Assembly: GCA_046297495.1 (NCBI GenBank)
Contig: JBKBIP010000024.1
Location: 1-64,000, forward strand
Reading direction: 5' to 3'
DNA length: 64,000 nucleotides
Source of the DNA: JBKBIP01 sp046297495
Lineage (GTDB): Bacteria > Planctomycetota > Planctomycetia > Gemmatales > Gemmataceae
Positions 1 to 9,078 of the stretch are shown here, piece by piece. A model generated the notes under the pieces. It was not told the origin of the DNA and ran no database searches. It was given only the letters and a program-made list of their open reading frames with translations. Within the stretch, counting starts at the first letter, position 1; the number at the start of each line of letters is the position of its first letter. Made by a program: the position numbers and the translations under genes.

Positions 1-216
1 CCTTGCGCGCCCATAGCTTGTCCTTGCGCGGCCATTTGCATGCCCATGGCCCGTCCTTGCGCGCCCATAGCTTGTCCTTGCGCGGCCATTTGCATACCCA
101 TGGCCCGTCCTTGCGCGCCCATAGCTTGTCCTTGCGCGGCCATTTGCATGCCCATGGCCCGTCCTTGCGCGCCCATAGCTTGTCCGCGCGCGGCCATTTG
201 CTGGCCAATCGCTGGA
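1..216. repeat. 54-bp tandem repeat inside a coding sequence
   Basis: Three almost identical 54-bp units (1-54, 55-108, 109-162) are followed by a diverged unit to about 216. The array is cut by the window edge, so the copy number is a minimum. The unit length is a multiple of three and keeps the minus-strand frame open. Confidence 0.85.
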
Positions 217-290
217 CCTTGTGCGAATGCGGCGTTGCTGAAGCAAAGCAAAACGCACATCCCTGTCGCTGACAGAAACATTCGTGCCAT
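1..290 (-). CDS. Secreted Met/Ala/Gly/Gln-rich tandem-repeat protein (3' end missing)
   Basis: An open frame starts at ATG 290-288 and runs off the left edge, so about 96 residues are visible. The first 23 or so residues look like a signal peptide (basic start, hydrophobic core with VLLCF, then a likely cut after AFA). After that the protein is built from an 18-residue unit, QGQAMGAQGRAMGMQMAA, encoded by a 54-bp DNA repeat at 1-54, 55-108 and 109-162 that is nearly identical between copies, plus a degenerate copy at about 163-216. I do not recognise the family. The near-identity at the nucleotide level suggests recent expansion by slippage or unequal exchange. Function unknown; a secreted low-complexity surface or matrix protein is only a guess. 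Confidence 0.6.
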   Translation of the reverse strand, partial: MARMFLSATGMCVLLCFSNAAFAQGPAIGQQMAARGQAMGAQGRAMGMQMAAQGQAMGAQGRAMGMQMAAQGQAMGAQGRAMGMQMAAQGQAMGAQ

Positions 291-580
291 AATTGACACC
301 CCCTTCGGAATCTAACTGAACCCCCAAGATCGGCAGCGGCTATCGCCACCGTGAGCCACGAATTCCCAGAACCCAACTGCAGTTGGGTTCCGTGTGATGC
401 TTTTCAGTCTAATGGGACGTTCCGTCAACCACGAAGCAACTTGCCTGCTCGGCCCATCCGTAACCGGAAGAACTATACATTACATACACTTTTATTATGG
501 TACGGCGGCGTTCATCCGTACGCAAGGATTAGTTCACGTCTCGGCACCACGGCGCGGCCTACTCGACTCAGTCGCCGGCC
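291..580. other. Intergenic region with a 22-bp perfect palindrome
   Basis: No gene is supported here. It lies upstream of the repeat-protein gene and downstream of the dehydrogenase gene, both on the minus strand. A perfect dyad at 369-390 (GAACCCAACTG and its complement, no loop) could be an operator or the terminator stem of the dehydrogenase gene; no T-tract follows on the minus strand. AT-rich sequence at about 470-500 is not convincing as a promoter. Confidence 0.4.
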
Positions 581-3500
581 TCACTTCAACGTCTGTAAGA
601 ATGCCAGCAAATCGGCTAACTCTTGTCGGGTCAACTGGGTGTCCAGTCCCTGGGGCATGATGGAGACGCGGTTGGGATCGAGGGTTTCGATGTCAGCGCG
701 GGGGATGCGGATTTCGTTGCGTTCGGTGGTCACCAGGAAAATGGCGTCGGCGGTTTGCCGGCCGATGATGCCGGTGTACAATCGCCCTTGGCGCGTGGCG
801 ATGACATACGGTTCGTAGCCGCGCACGAAGCTGGCGCTGGGGAAGACGACCGCTTCGAGCAAGTCGCAGCCAGTGCGGATGCCAGCTATCTTGCTAAGCT
901 CCGGACCGATCTTGCCCCCATCATTGCCAACGGCATGACAAGTCGCGCAGGCCGCCTTGTTGCCGAAGAAAACGCGCCGGCCATTCTTGGGGTCGCCACC
1001 TTCTAGAACGGGGGCCAGCTCGGCCAGGCGGGTTTGCTGGGCGGCGGTGTCGATCTCCAGACGCTGGAATAGCGGCGCGGCGGCGGTTTGCACGGCGAGG
1101 GGATAACGCTTCAGGGCCGCACGCAGTCCGTCCGGTGTCAGGCTGTCCAACCCTGGCGCTTTCTCCAGACTGGCGACCAGCTGTTTGCCGACCTCGGCGT
1201 TCTGGCCGCGCTCGAACGCGGTCAGCAGATGTGGCATTTCCAGAGCGCCGGCCTTCGGCAAGTCCTGGGCCAAGGTCCGCAATTGCTCATCAGTCAGCGG
1301 CGCTTGTCCCAGCGCCTCGGCGGCGGCGAGGCGGGCCAGCGGCGGCAGGTCGGGATGGAGCCGAGAACGCAGCAAGGCGAATAAATCCGCCGTCAGCCGT
1401 GGCAGACGCGGGGCCGACGCTCCGAGGGCCGCTACCCGTGTTTCCGGCAATCGCTTGGCGTCGTGCGCTATGCGTGTCAATAGGGCGTCATGTTCCGTGA
1501 CATTTCGCGCCCGCAAGGTGACGATGGCCTGTGCGACCACGCGCTCATCGCCGTGGCGCAACTGGTCGCCCAGCTGATTGATCCATGTGGCAGGTAGTTT
1601 TTCCAACGGCACTTGGGCCAGGGCTTCGAGCAGCAACAGTCGGGTCGCCGGTGGCGTTGCGTCCTCGCGCAAGACATCTGCCACGAGTTGTTGCAAGCCC
1701 TCATCCTTGCAAAATGACAGGATGGCGGCACGCACCATCTCTTGGCGTGAGGGGGACAGCTCCCCCTGTTTCAGCCAATCGCGCACCAAGCCGATGACAC
1801 TGCTGGCCCAGGCGGGGCGTTTGGTGATGATGTGCCAGACGGTTTGTTGCAAGGAGAGGTCGTCGCTATCCAGTAGGGGGACGACTTGTTCTTGTTCCAA
1901 AGTGCCGTCGTCCATTTGATCCAGAGCAATCAAGGCGCCGCGCCGCACGGAAGGGTTGGCATCGGTCAACCCCATTTGTGTCGCTTTGGGATCATTGATG
2001 GTAATCAAGGCGTGGATGATGGCATGGTCCAGAAAGCGATCATTTGCCGCCTGTTTCAAGGCCAGCAACAGGGCTGGAACTGCGTCATTCGATTCCGCCG
2101 ACGTGGCTTCGACGCGACTATTCCCCAAGCGACTTAGTGCCGCCGCCGCCGCCCGGCGAACAGCCGGCGTGGGATCATTATTTAACAGTTGACGCAGCTG
2201 AGCGTTGGCATGGTGGACGCGATTCAGCCCCAAAGCATGGACAGCCGCCAGTCGCACGGCATCCTCGGAATCTTGGAGTGCGAGCAAAAGTGGCGCGGCG
2301 CTGGTGGGCCAATCGCGGAGCCGCACATTATTTAAGCTACGGGACAACGCCCACACCGCGTTGCGCCGCGCCAGGGGCGGTTTTGTCGAACGCAGCACGC
2401 CGCGCAGCGCCGCCAACGCCTGATCTCCCCGCGCGGCCAATTCGTTCACCGCTTCATCGCGCACTGCCCAGCGTGGGTCATCGAGATAGGGCGTCAGCTC
2501 TTCCGGTTTCAATTCCCGCCACGGAATCTTCTTCCCCCACGGATCTTCGACCTTCGGCATGTCCTGCTTGCGGATGCGATAGATGGCTCCCTTGATGTCG
2601 GGCTTGGCGATTTGCGACGTAGGGCAGCCGATGCGGAACCAGCCGCCGGTGTCGATGACCAGCAAGCTGCCGTCGGCATCTTCGAGTACATCCGTCGGGT
2701 GAAAATCGGGCTGTTGCGAGGTCAAAAACTCCACCGATTGCGCGGAAAAACCAGCCCCGTCACGTTTCAAGAGGTGGCGTTGAACCTTGTGCGTGTTGAA
2801 TTGAGTGGATAGCAGATTGTCCTTGAACTCCTCGCCGAACGCGGCGCCGCGATAGCGCATCAGGCCGGACGGCGCCACCCAACCGAGATTGACGACCGGG
2901 GGCAGCAAATCGCCGGTAAGTTTGAACTCGTTGAGCGAAGTCACGAACTCCGCGCGCGGATAGACGCCCCCTTCGATGCAATAGAGGATGGCGTCGTTGC
3001 GCGGTGAGCCGATGACGATGTTGGCCGTGCAGAACGGTTCTCCTTCGGCGGTAAAGGCCACTTCGACGGGGTTATCCATGCCGCCGCCGCACACCGTTTC
3101 CACCTGGCTGCCATCGAGCTTGCAGCGAAAGATGCGGGCCGCTTTCCCCTTCAATACGGTACCGTCGGCTTGCGTGATCTCATGCCCATGTCGCCCATCG
3201 GCCCAATAGAGCCAGCCGTCGGGACCGAGAAACGGGCCATGAATATCAGCGGCGTTGCCGGTGAAGTTGAAGCGTGTCACCAGCTCGGTGCGATTGTCGG
3301 CTACGCCATCGCCATCGGTATCTTCCAATTTCCATAGGCTCGGCGGCGAACAGGTGTAAACCGCTCCCTTGTGCCACAGCACCCCCATTGGAAATGACAT
3401 CTTGTCGGCAAAGATGGTGGCCTTGTCGAATTGGCCGTCGCCGTTCGTGTCTTCCAGCCGTTTGATGGAGTTGGGCAACTGCTGAAGCAAATCATCGGCT

Positions 3501-3760
3501 TTCAGGTTCATCCCCGCCGATTCCGCGACATACAATCGCCCTTGATTATCGAAGCTGGCCATGACCGGATGCTCCACCAACGGCGCCCCCGCCACCCGTT
3601 CGGCCACGAACCCCGGCGGCAGTGTGAAGGGGATGTCCGCGACGGGGGGCGCATCGGCGGCGGTGCTCTCCAGCTCACGCGGCCACCAAGACAGGCCCAT
3701 TCCCAGGACTACAGCCAGTGCGGCGATGACACAGATTCGACGCCAGCATACGGTGGACAC
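581..3760 (-). CDS. PVC-type membrane-bound dehydrogenase with HEAT repeats and C-terminal cytochrome c
   Basis: The 1059-residue protein starts at GTG 3760 with an N-terminal hydrophobic anchor or signal (about residues 8-26). Residues about 45-400 form a beta-propeller of the putative membrane-bound dehydrogenase family seen in Planctomycetes (PDGWLYWADGRHGHE, and repeated DTDGDG/DTNGDG calcium-like loops). Residues about 420-900 are HEAT-like helical repeats (DDPRWAVRDEAVNEL, NDPTPAVRRAAAAAL). The C-terminal domain carries a haem c motif CATCH at residues 938-942, with a hydrophobic C-terminal helix. By family it is probably a periplasmic sugar or alcohol dehydrogenase passing electrons to its own haem; substrate unknown. 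It stands alone, with no operon partner. Confidence 0.88.
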   Translation of the reverse strand: MSTVCWRRICVIAALAVVLGMGLSWWPRELESTAADAPPVADIPFTLPPGFVAERVAGAPLVEHPVMASFDNQGRLYVAESAGMNLKADDLLQQLPNSIKRLEDTNGDGQFDKATIFADKMSFPMGVLWHKGAVYTCSPPSLWKLEDTDGDGVADNRTELVTRFNFTGNAADIHGPFLGPDGWLYWADGRHGHEITQADGTVLKGKAARIFRCKLDGSQVETVCGGGMDNPVEVAFTAEGEPFCTANIVIGSPRNDAILYCIEGGVYPRAEFVTSLNEFKLTGDLLPPVVNLGWVAPSGLMRYRGAAFGEEFKDNLLSTQFNTHKVQRHLLKRDGAGFSAQSVEFLTSQQPDFHPTDVLEDADGSLLVIDTGGWFRIGCPTSQIAKPDIKGAIYRIRKQDMPKVEDPWGKKIPWRELKPEELTPYLDDPRWAVRDEAVNELAARGDQALAALRGVLRSTKPPLARRNAVWALSRSLNNVRLRDWPTSAAPLLLALQDSEDAVRLAAVHALGLNRVHHANAQLRQLLNNDPTPAVRRAAAAALSRLGNSRVEATSAESNDAVPALLLALKQAANDRFLDHAIIHALITINDPKATQMGLTDANPSVRRGALIALDQMDDGTLEQEQVVPLLDSDDLSLQQTVWHIITKRPAWASSVIGLVRDWLKQGELSPSRQEMVRAAILSFCKDEGLQQLVADVLREDATPPATRLLLLEALAQVPLEKLPATWINQLGDQLRHGDERVVAQAIVTLRARNVTEHDALLTRIAHDAKRLPETRVAALGASAPRLPRLTADLFALLRSRLHPDLPPLARLAAAEALGQAPLTDEQLRTLAQDLPKAGALEMPHLLTAFERGQNAEVGKQLVASLEKAPGLDSLTPDGLRAALKRYPLAVQTAAAPLFQRLEIDTAAQQTRLAELAPVLEGGDPKNGRRVFFGNKAACATCHAVGNDGGKIGPELSKIAGIRTGCDLLEAVVFPSASFVRGYEPYVIATRQGRLYTGIIGRQTADAIFLVTTERNEIRIPRADIETLDPNRVSIMPQGLDTQLTRQELADLLAFLQTLK

Positions 3761-3851
3761 AGTGCTTTCCCCATGAAATCAGCCGAAGTACCATTGGGAC
3801 GAATTGTACGCTAGGCGGACGGTCGGCTCAACAAGCTTTCGTTTTTTCCTC

Positions 3852-3973
3852 AGAGTCTGTTTGGATATTTTTCCGTGGGAAAACCCAGCGCGCGGCGGGG
3901 TTGATCCTCGCCGTGCGTCCTCACGGCGGGGATGAACGCCACCGCGCGCTGAAAAAATATCCGAACAGACTCT
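3852..3973. repeat. 122-bp near-palindromic intergenic repeat
   Basis: The outer arms (3852-3872 and its counterpart ending at 3973) are complementary with one mismatch: AGAGTCTGTTTGGATATTTT pairs with the AATATCCGAACAGACTCT end. The inner arms, GCGCGCGGCG... and its complement, also pair, so almost the whole element can fold as one long hairpin. A diverged copy of the left part lies at 20823-20908. It fills the gap between the dehydrogenase and ABC permease genes, both minus-strand. Confidence 0.8.
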
Positions 3974-4032
3974 CATATCTCTCGCCGCCACGCGTGAACC
4001 GATCAAGCCTCGCATTGAATGATGTGCATATG

Positions 4033-5436
4033 TCATTTCCGCCACCAGCGCAAGCCCGTTCGTCCTGCTTCCGCCGAGCGAAATAGCACTTCTTCCTTTT
4101 GAAAGCGGCTCACCGCCCAGCGTAGGGACAGCCACAAGGCCACGCCCAGCGAGCCAAACACCGGCACGATGTACAACCACGGCACCTGGTTGGCGGCGGT
4201 CGCGGTCATGAGCCGTTGTTGCAGCAGGGCGGCGTTGGTCACGGGGATGATGCTATAAAGCGGCGTCAGCTCGGCGCCGGGGGCCAGAGCGATGAACAGC
4301 AGCAGCACGGTGACGAGCAGGAGCGGCATCAGGTAGTATTGCCCCTCCTTGGTGCTGCGCGCATAGGCGCCGACCGCCAAGCAAATGGCGCTGAACAAGG
4401 CGGACAGCGGCAAGACCATGATGGCCCCGACGATCAATCCCGCCGGACGCAGGAAGCTGATCGGCAACACCATGCCAACCAGCAGAAAGCTACCGATCAG
4501 GCCGAGCAAATTCCATTCGGTGGTGGCGGTGCTGAACACCCAGATGGCCAGGAACTTGCCCCAGACGATCTCCGTGCGCGTGGCCGGGCTGACGAGCAAC
4601 GTCTCCAAGGTGCCACGTTCCTTCTCGCCGGCGGCCAAATCCACGGCGGGATACAACGCTCCCGCCAACGACCACATCACCACCAGGAAGGGAAACACCT
4701 TCACCAGCATCTCGAACAGCTCATCCGTGATCCGTTCCAAAGGTGGTTTGTCTTTGTCGGCGTCGAGGATGGCGATGGGATGGATAAACCGGCTCGGCAA
4801 CCCCTGGCGGCGCAACCGCACTTCCATCACTTGCGATGTCCAATTGTTTAGCACTTGAGTCAGCCGTTGCTTGGCCTGTTTGGAGCGGTCGTCCCCGTCG
4901 CGGGCCAGTATCCGCACGGACGGCTGCCCCCCCGCGGCCAGCTGCTCCCAGAAATCCGGCACGGCTTGCACCACGACATCCACATGCCGTTCGTCCAAGG
5001 CCGTTTGTGGATCCCCCGCGATCGGCACGATGCGGAATTGCCGTTGCTCGAAAGAGTTTTGGACCAGATCAGGATTGAAGTGACTATCTTGAATCAACGG
5101 CGGAAAGTCCCACGAGCGCTGACTCGCCCGCGCGAAAGCCACGCCGCCCGCCACGCCGCCGCTACCGCTCTCCGGCGTCAACGCCAGCCAAGCGAGGCCG
5201 GGCAGCGGGCTGAGGCTGGCATCAAAAGGGGAGCGCGGCGGGAAAACAGCCCTGTTCCCCTCGATGCCGATCACGCTGGTTTGGTCCGCCATGCTCAGCG
5301 ACAGGACCAGTCCCACCGCTCCCATGCCGGGATAGAGCAGCAACGGCACGATGAAGATGAGCACCAACGTCCGCCGGTCGCGCGCCAAATCGCGCAGCTC
5401 CCGCCACCAGATAAGACCAATGATTGACCAGCGCAT
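4033..5436 (-). CDS. ABC-2 type transporter permease
   Basis: About 467 residues from ATG 5436, chosen because AAGGA lies 7-8 bases upstream; the frame could extend to a GTG at 5472 without a ribosome site. Topology fits ABC-2/NatB-like permeases: one N-terminal membrane segment just after RELRDLARDRRTLVLIF, a large extracytoplasmic domain (about residues 50-230) and a C-terminal bundle of about five segments from FPFLVVMWSLAG onward, including the hallmark stretch AAGEKERGTLETLLVSPATR before segment 3. Such permeases work with an ATPase subunit, but none is encoded next to it: the upstream neighbour is a divergent LysR gene. The substrate (Na+, drug or other) cannot be inferred. Confidence 0.82.
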   Translation of the reverse strand: MRWSIIGLIWWRELRDLARDRRTLVLIFIVPLLLYPGMGAVGLVLSLSMADQTSVIGIEGNRAVFPPRSPFDASLSPLPGLAWLALTPESGSGGVAGGVAFARASQRSWDFPPLIQDSHFNPDLVQNSFEQRQFRIVPIAGDPQTALDERHVDVVVQAVPDFWEQLAAGGQPSVRILARDGDDRSKQAKQRLTQVLNNWTSQVMEVRLRRQGLPSRFIHPIAILDADKDKPPLERITDELFEMLVKVFPFLVVMWSLAGALYPAVDLAAGEKERGTLETLLVSPATRTEIVWGKFLAIWVFSTATTEWNLLGLIGSFLLVGMVLPISFLRPAGLIVGAIMVLPLSALFSAICLAVGAYARSTKEGQYYLMPLLLVTVLLLFIALAPGAELTPLYSIIPVTNAALLQQRLMTATAANQVPWLYIVPVFGSLGVALWLSLRWAVSRFQKEEVLFRSAEAGRTGLRWWRK

Positions 5437-5701
5437 GGTATCCTTGGAAAAAAGCCACCACTTGAAATTCACTCAATGCTTTGTCATTGCCGCGTGCCGT
5501 TCGCCGCGGCTGTCCAGTCAGCATACCGCAAGAACCGAGAAAAAGGGGCATTTTTCGGGCCGATTCCTCGATAGACAATGAATTTCCCGTTCTGTCCTCT
5601 GTTCTCTGTCTCTCGGTCAAATACAATACCATAGAATTACGGAATGGTCGCCACGATTGCAGATCCTATTTTCTCTAGCTTATTTCCAGAGGAGATGCGT
5701 C
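5437..5701. other. Divergent promoter region, ABC permease / LysR gene
   Basis: 265 bp between two divergently transcribed genes, the expected site for both promoters and for LysR binding. AT-rich sequence near 5610-5700 (for example TCAAATACAATACCATAGAATTACGG) could contain promoter or operator elements, but no canonical -35/-10 pair stands out. Confidence 0.35.
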
Positions 5702-6691
5702 ATGCCTAGGCCAGTGAGCCTGTCAATGGACTTGTTGCGAACTTTTCTTCTCATGGTGCAGACCAGCGGCGACGCCTCGCAAGCAGCAAAACAGTTGCGC
5801 ATTAATCAACCCAGTATGTCGAAACGGTTGGGTTATTTGCAGCATGTTGGCCCCGTGCTGGATCGTCCCTGGCTGGTGCGCGAGGGCAAGAGCTGGCACC
5901 TGACGGAAGAGGGACGACGCGTGTTGCCCGCCGTCCAGGAGATCGTCCGCCGATACGAGCAATTGACGGAGTATCTTGGCCCGGCTCATCTGGCCGTCCC
6001 GCAAGTGCATTTCGCTTGTGGCCAGCAAACCGTCATGGGCTTCGTTCAACAAGCCATCAAGCGTTTCCAGAGCGAACAACCCAAGGTGCGCTTGCGGATC
6101 ACCACCCTGCGCGGCCGGCAACGGATCGAACGAGTGGCGAACGGCTCGCTGGACCTGGCCACCGTGACCCATTCCGAGGTGGCCATTCGCAAGATCGCTC
6201 GCCGGCCCTTGTACACCGAAGCGGTCGATTCCCGCTGTCTGACGCTGGTTTGCTCCGAAGACAGCCCGTGGAGCGGCCGGGTGAAGAAATTACCCAAGAC
6301 CAAAGTAACTCCCGAAAATCTCGTCGATTTCCCCCTCATCCTTCCCGAACCAGACGCAGGCATTCGCCGGACGTTGGATCACATTTTGCTGAAGAATGGT
6401 CTGCTCGGCTCCGTGGATATCAGGATGGAGATTGGCGGCTGGACTTCGATTTTGGCCTACGTGCGCGAGGGGCTTGGCGTGGGGGTCGTGAGTGAAGCCG
6501 CCTTGAACGAACAGGACGGCCTTGTTGTCCGCTATTTCGACACGGGACGCTTCCCCTTGATCGTGACGCGCTTGATCTGCCGCCGCGTCTTGGGTACCGG
6601 AGAGGATTTGGACCTTTCCGACGAAGCCCAAGCCTTCCGTAAAATCCTGCTCGAGGTGGGTGCGACCAAGTGGTTGAAGAAGGAACGTTAA
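5702..6691 (+). CDS. LysR family transcriptional regulator
   Basis: 329 residues from ATG 5702, preceded by AGAGGAG about 8 bases upstream; the frame opens earlier at 5657 without a ribosome site. The N-terminus has the LysR winged helix-turn-helix (LLRTFLLMVQTSGDASQAAKQLRINQPSMSKRL, residues about 11-43). Residues about 95-310 form the periplasmic-binding-like effector domain (VHFACGQQTVMGFVQQAIKRF, VREGLGVGVVSEAAL). It is transcribed divergently from the ABC-2 permease, the usual arrangement for a LysR regulator and its target, so control of that permease is a reasonable inference. Effector unknown. Confidence 0.9.
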   Translation: MPRPVSLSMDLLRTFLLMVQTSGDASQAAKQLRINQPSMSKRLGYLQHVGPVLDRPWLVREGKSWHLTEEGRRVLPAVQEIVRRYEQLTEYLGPAHLAVPQVHFACGQQTVMGFVQQAIKRFQSEQPKVRLRITTLRGRQRIERVANGSLDLATVTHSEVAIRKIARRPLYTEAVDSRCLTLVCSEDSPWSGRVKKLPKTKVTPENLVDFPLILPEPDAGIRRTLDHILLKNGLLGSVDIRMEIGGWTSILAYVREGLGVGVVSEAALNEQDGLVVRYFDTGRFPLIVTRLICRRVLGTGEDLDLSDEAQAFRKILLEVGATKWLKKER

Positions 6692-6731
6692 GGGCAGGGG
6701 GCAGAAAGTTAGAGATCCAGGATTGTTGTGT

Positions 6732-6750
6732 GGCGAGCCTATGGCTCGCC
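6732..6750. terminator. Hairpin between convergent genes
   Basis: Perfect 8-bp arms GGCGAGCC and GGCTCGCC around a TAT loop, 40 bp after the LysR stop and 36 bp from the end of the convergent hydrolase gene. No T-tract follows on either strand, so termination is likely but not certain. Confidence 0.5.
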
Positions 6751-6785
6751 CGCTAACCACTGATAACTGAACAAAAAAATACTTC

Positions 6786-7703
6786 CTACGGTTTCTCTTC
6801 CGGCGGCAGCGTCGCCTTGAGCACGGTGTTGGCGGAGTGCAGGGCGATGAAGCGCAAAATGGCTTGATTCGTGGGATCGTTTTCCACGCACGCCCGCAGG
6901 ATGATCGTGATGTGCGAACGGTCCTTGATCTCTTGCACGATGGCCGGCACCTTCTGCTCGGCCAGAGCCTTGCCGAAATCCTTGGCCATCTGGTCGAGCG
7001 TGGGGTAGTCGCTCTCCGCGAACAAGATCAGGAACGGCGGGGCGTCGGGGCGGACGTGCGTTTGCGGCGACGCTTGCTGGAGCGTCCTGGGGTCGTTGCC
7101 GAAAACGCCCGTCAGTAGGCGTTCGGGGATCGTGAACACGCCGCTGATGGGGATGACTCCTTTGACGACGTTCAACGGCAATTCGTGGGCCTTCAAATAC
7201 TGTTCATCGGTGGCCAGCAGCGCGACCAGGTGGCCGCCGGCGGAGTGTCCACAGGTGAAGATTTGATCGGGCCGGCCGCCGTACCGGGCGATGTTCCGGT
7301 AGGTCCAGGCAAATGCCCGGGCCACGTCCTTGATGTGTTCGGGATGCTTCACCGTCGGCGACAACCGATAATTGGTGACGACCGTGCCGACGCCATGCTT
7401 GGCCATGAACATCCCCAAGGCGCTATAGACGCCGTAATGCCCCGACTTGTCGCCGCGTTGCCAGGCGCCGCCGTGGACGAAGAACAGCACCGGAAAATCC
7501 TTGCAATCGCGCGGCACAAACACATCCAGCTTGTGCTTGACCGGATCGGCGTCGTCACCATTGTGATAGGCAATGTCGCGCAGCACCCGCACTTCGTAGC
7601 CGCTCGATGGCGCATCTTCGGCCCGCGCGGTAGGGGCAGTTAGTAGTCCCAATATACCGATCAGCGCTGTCGATCCGATCTTGCGGCTCCAGGTCCAGGT
7701 CAT
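6786..7703 (-). CDS. Secreted alpha/beta hydrolase (esterase/carboxylesterase-like)
   Basis: 305 residues from ATG 7703, preceded by AGGAG 8 bases upstream. Residues 1-28 look like a signal peptide ending TARA. The alpha/beta hydrolase pieces are in order: oxyanion HGGAW at 77-81, nucleophile elbow GHSAGG at 152-157 (Ser154), probable acid Asp232 in FAESDYPTL, and His264 in RSHITI. This pattern matches the BD-FAE/acetyl-esterase type of carboxylesterases often encoded in planctomycetes. It is likely periplasmic and acts on acyl or acetyl esters, perhaps on polysaccharide. It converges with the LysR gene and shows no operon partner. Confidence 0.85.
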   Translation of the reverse strand: MTWTWSRKIGSTALIGILGLLTAPTARAEDAPSSGYEVRVLRDIAYHNGDDADPVKHKLDVFVPRDCKDFPVLFFVHGGAWQRGDKSGHYGVYSALGMFMAKHGVGTVVTNYRLSPTVKHPEHIKDVARAFAWTYRNIARYGGRPDQIFTCGHSAGGHLVALLATDEQYLKAHELPLNVVKGVIPISGVFTIPERLLTGVFGNDPRTLQQASPQTHVRPDAPPFLILFAESDYPTLDQMAKDFGKALAEQKVPAIVQEIKDRSHITIILRACVENDPTNQAILRFIALHSANTVLKATLPPEEKP

Positions 7704-7821
7704 GGGCTGTTCTCCTTTTGTCATCCACAATTCGCACCTTCCGCTTCTCGGAAGTGTTGCTAACTTTTTACATTATACCCCATTCTTGGCTGGACGTTTC
7801 ATTTCTGGCCCGCGCCGCGCG

Positions 7822-8931
7822 TCAGCGTTTTTTCCGTTCATACTTGGCGACTTCCGGGTCGCCGACGCTGGTGAGCAGCTGCTGGATGATGTCCTCGCTG
7901 GTCTTGCCTTCGGCTTGGGCCTGGAAGTTAGTGCTGATGCGGTGACGCAAGACAGGGATGGCGACCTTCTTAATGTCGTCGATGGCCACGCTGAAGCGAC
8001 CATCCATCGCCGCCATCGCCTTGCCCCCCATGATGAGGAATTGGCCGGCGCGTGGTCCCGCTCCCCAATCGATCATCTTCTTGACGAAGTCTGGCGCGGA
8101 CGGCTCGCGGGGTCGGGTGGCACGCACCAGCCGGGCCACGTAGTCGATGACGTAGTCCCCCACTGGCACGCTGCGCACCAGCTTCTGTAAATTAACAATG
8201 GCCTTGCCGCTCAGCACTTTGGTCAGCTCTGGCGTCTCTTCCTTGGTGGTCGTGGCCAGGATGCGTTTCTCCTCTTCCAGCGTGGGATAATCCACCTTGA
8301 TGTTGAACATGAATCGATCCAGTTGCGCCTCCGGTAGGGGGTACGTCCCTTCTTGCTCAATCGGATTCTGGGTGGCGATGACGAAGAACGGATCGGGCAA
8401 GTTGTAGGTGTCTTGGCCGATGGTGACTTGTCGTTCCTGCATCGATTGCAGCAGGGCGGCTTGCGTCTTGGGGGGCGTGCGGTTGATTTCGTCGGCCAGG
8501 ATGATATTGGCGAAGATCGGCCCGCGCACGAAGCGGAATTCGCGCCGTCCCGATTCCGATTCATCGACGATCATCGTGCCGGTGATATCCGAAGGCATCA
8601 GGTCGGGGGTGAATTGAATGCGCTTGAACGAGACATCCAAAATTTGACTGATGGAGCTGACCATCAGCGTTTTGGCCAACCCGGGCACGCCGACCAGCAA
8701 GCAATGGCCGCGCGTGAAGACGGCGGCCAGGATTTGCTCGATCACCTCGGCTTGGCCCACGATGATCCGGCGGAGCTGCTCCACCATCTGGACGCGGGTT
8801 TGACTAAATTGGGCCAGATATTCGCTGATGCGGTCGGCAGTGGACACCGGATTGAGTTCCTTGATCACGAGGACAATTGCGGGTTTCACAGTCTTCCCCA
8901 GAATAGTCCATTCTAACCGTACCGTGTCCAT
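7822..8931 (-). CDS. MoxR family AAA+ ATPase
   Basis: Up to 369 residues. The homologous part begins near residue 29; GTG 8847, with AAGGA upstream, is a plausible real start, as ATG 8931 has no ribosome site. Walker A GVPGLAKT is at 81-88, Walker B ILADEINR at about 144-151, then the MoxR stretch TQAALLQSMQERQVT and sensor VIATQNPIEQEGTYPLPEAQLDRF. MoxR ATPases are chaperone-like and assemble or activate partner complexes, usually with DUF58 and VWA proteins encoded alongside. No such partner follows within the window, since the next minus-strand gene downstream is the esterase. The gene is divergent from a membrane-protein gene. Confidence 0.9.
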   Translation of the reverse strand: MDTVRLEWTILGKTVKPAIVLVIKELNPVSTADRISEYLAQFSQTRVQMVEQLRRIIVGQAEVIEQILAAVFTRGHCLLVGVPGLAKTLMVSSISQILDVSFKRIQFTPDLMPSDITGTMIVDESESGRREFRFVRGPIFANIILADEINRTPPKTQAALLQSMQERQVTIGQDTYNLPDPFFVIATQNPIEQEGTYPLPEAQLDRFMFNIKVDYPTLEEEKRILATTTKEETPELTKVLSGKAIVNLQKLVRSVPVGDYVIDYVARLVRATRPREPSAPDFVKKMIDWGAGPRAGQFLIMGGKAMAAMDGRFSVAIDDIKKVAIPVLRHRISTNFQAQAEGKTSEDIIQQLLTSVGDPEVAKYERKKR

Positions 8932-9078
8932 TTGTCGCTAGGCCAGCATGTTATCCGTCCCGAACGGAAAAGTGACCACCCAGCTTGGGCGTTTCTCTCT
9001 CCCCTTGACGCTGAACCACGTCGCGGCTATGGTCCGGCGGCGCGGTGGTGGCAAGGGGGCAAAGTAGGGAACTTCACC

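Noticed and set aside
1..216. CRISPR-like direct repeats
   Set aside because: The units are contiguous with no spacers, 54 bp long and in frame within a signal-peptide protein.
3988..4012. Palindrome half-site near the end of the ABC permease gene
   Set aside because: CGCGTGAACCGATCAAGCC resembles only the right arm; with no left arm it is not listed as a copy, though it may be a remnant.
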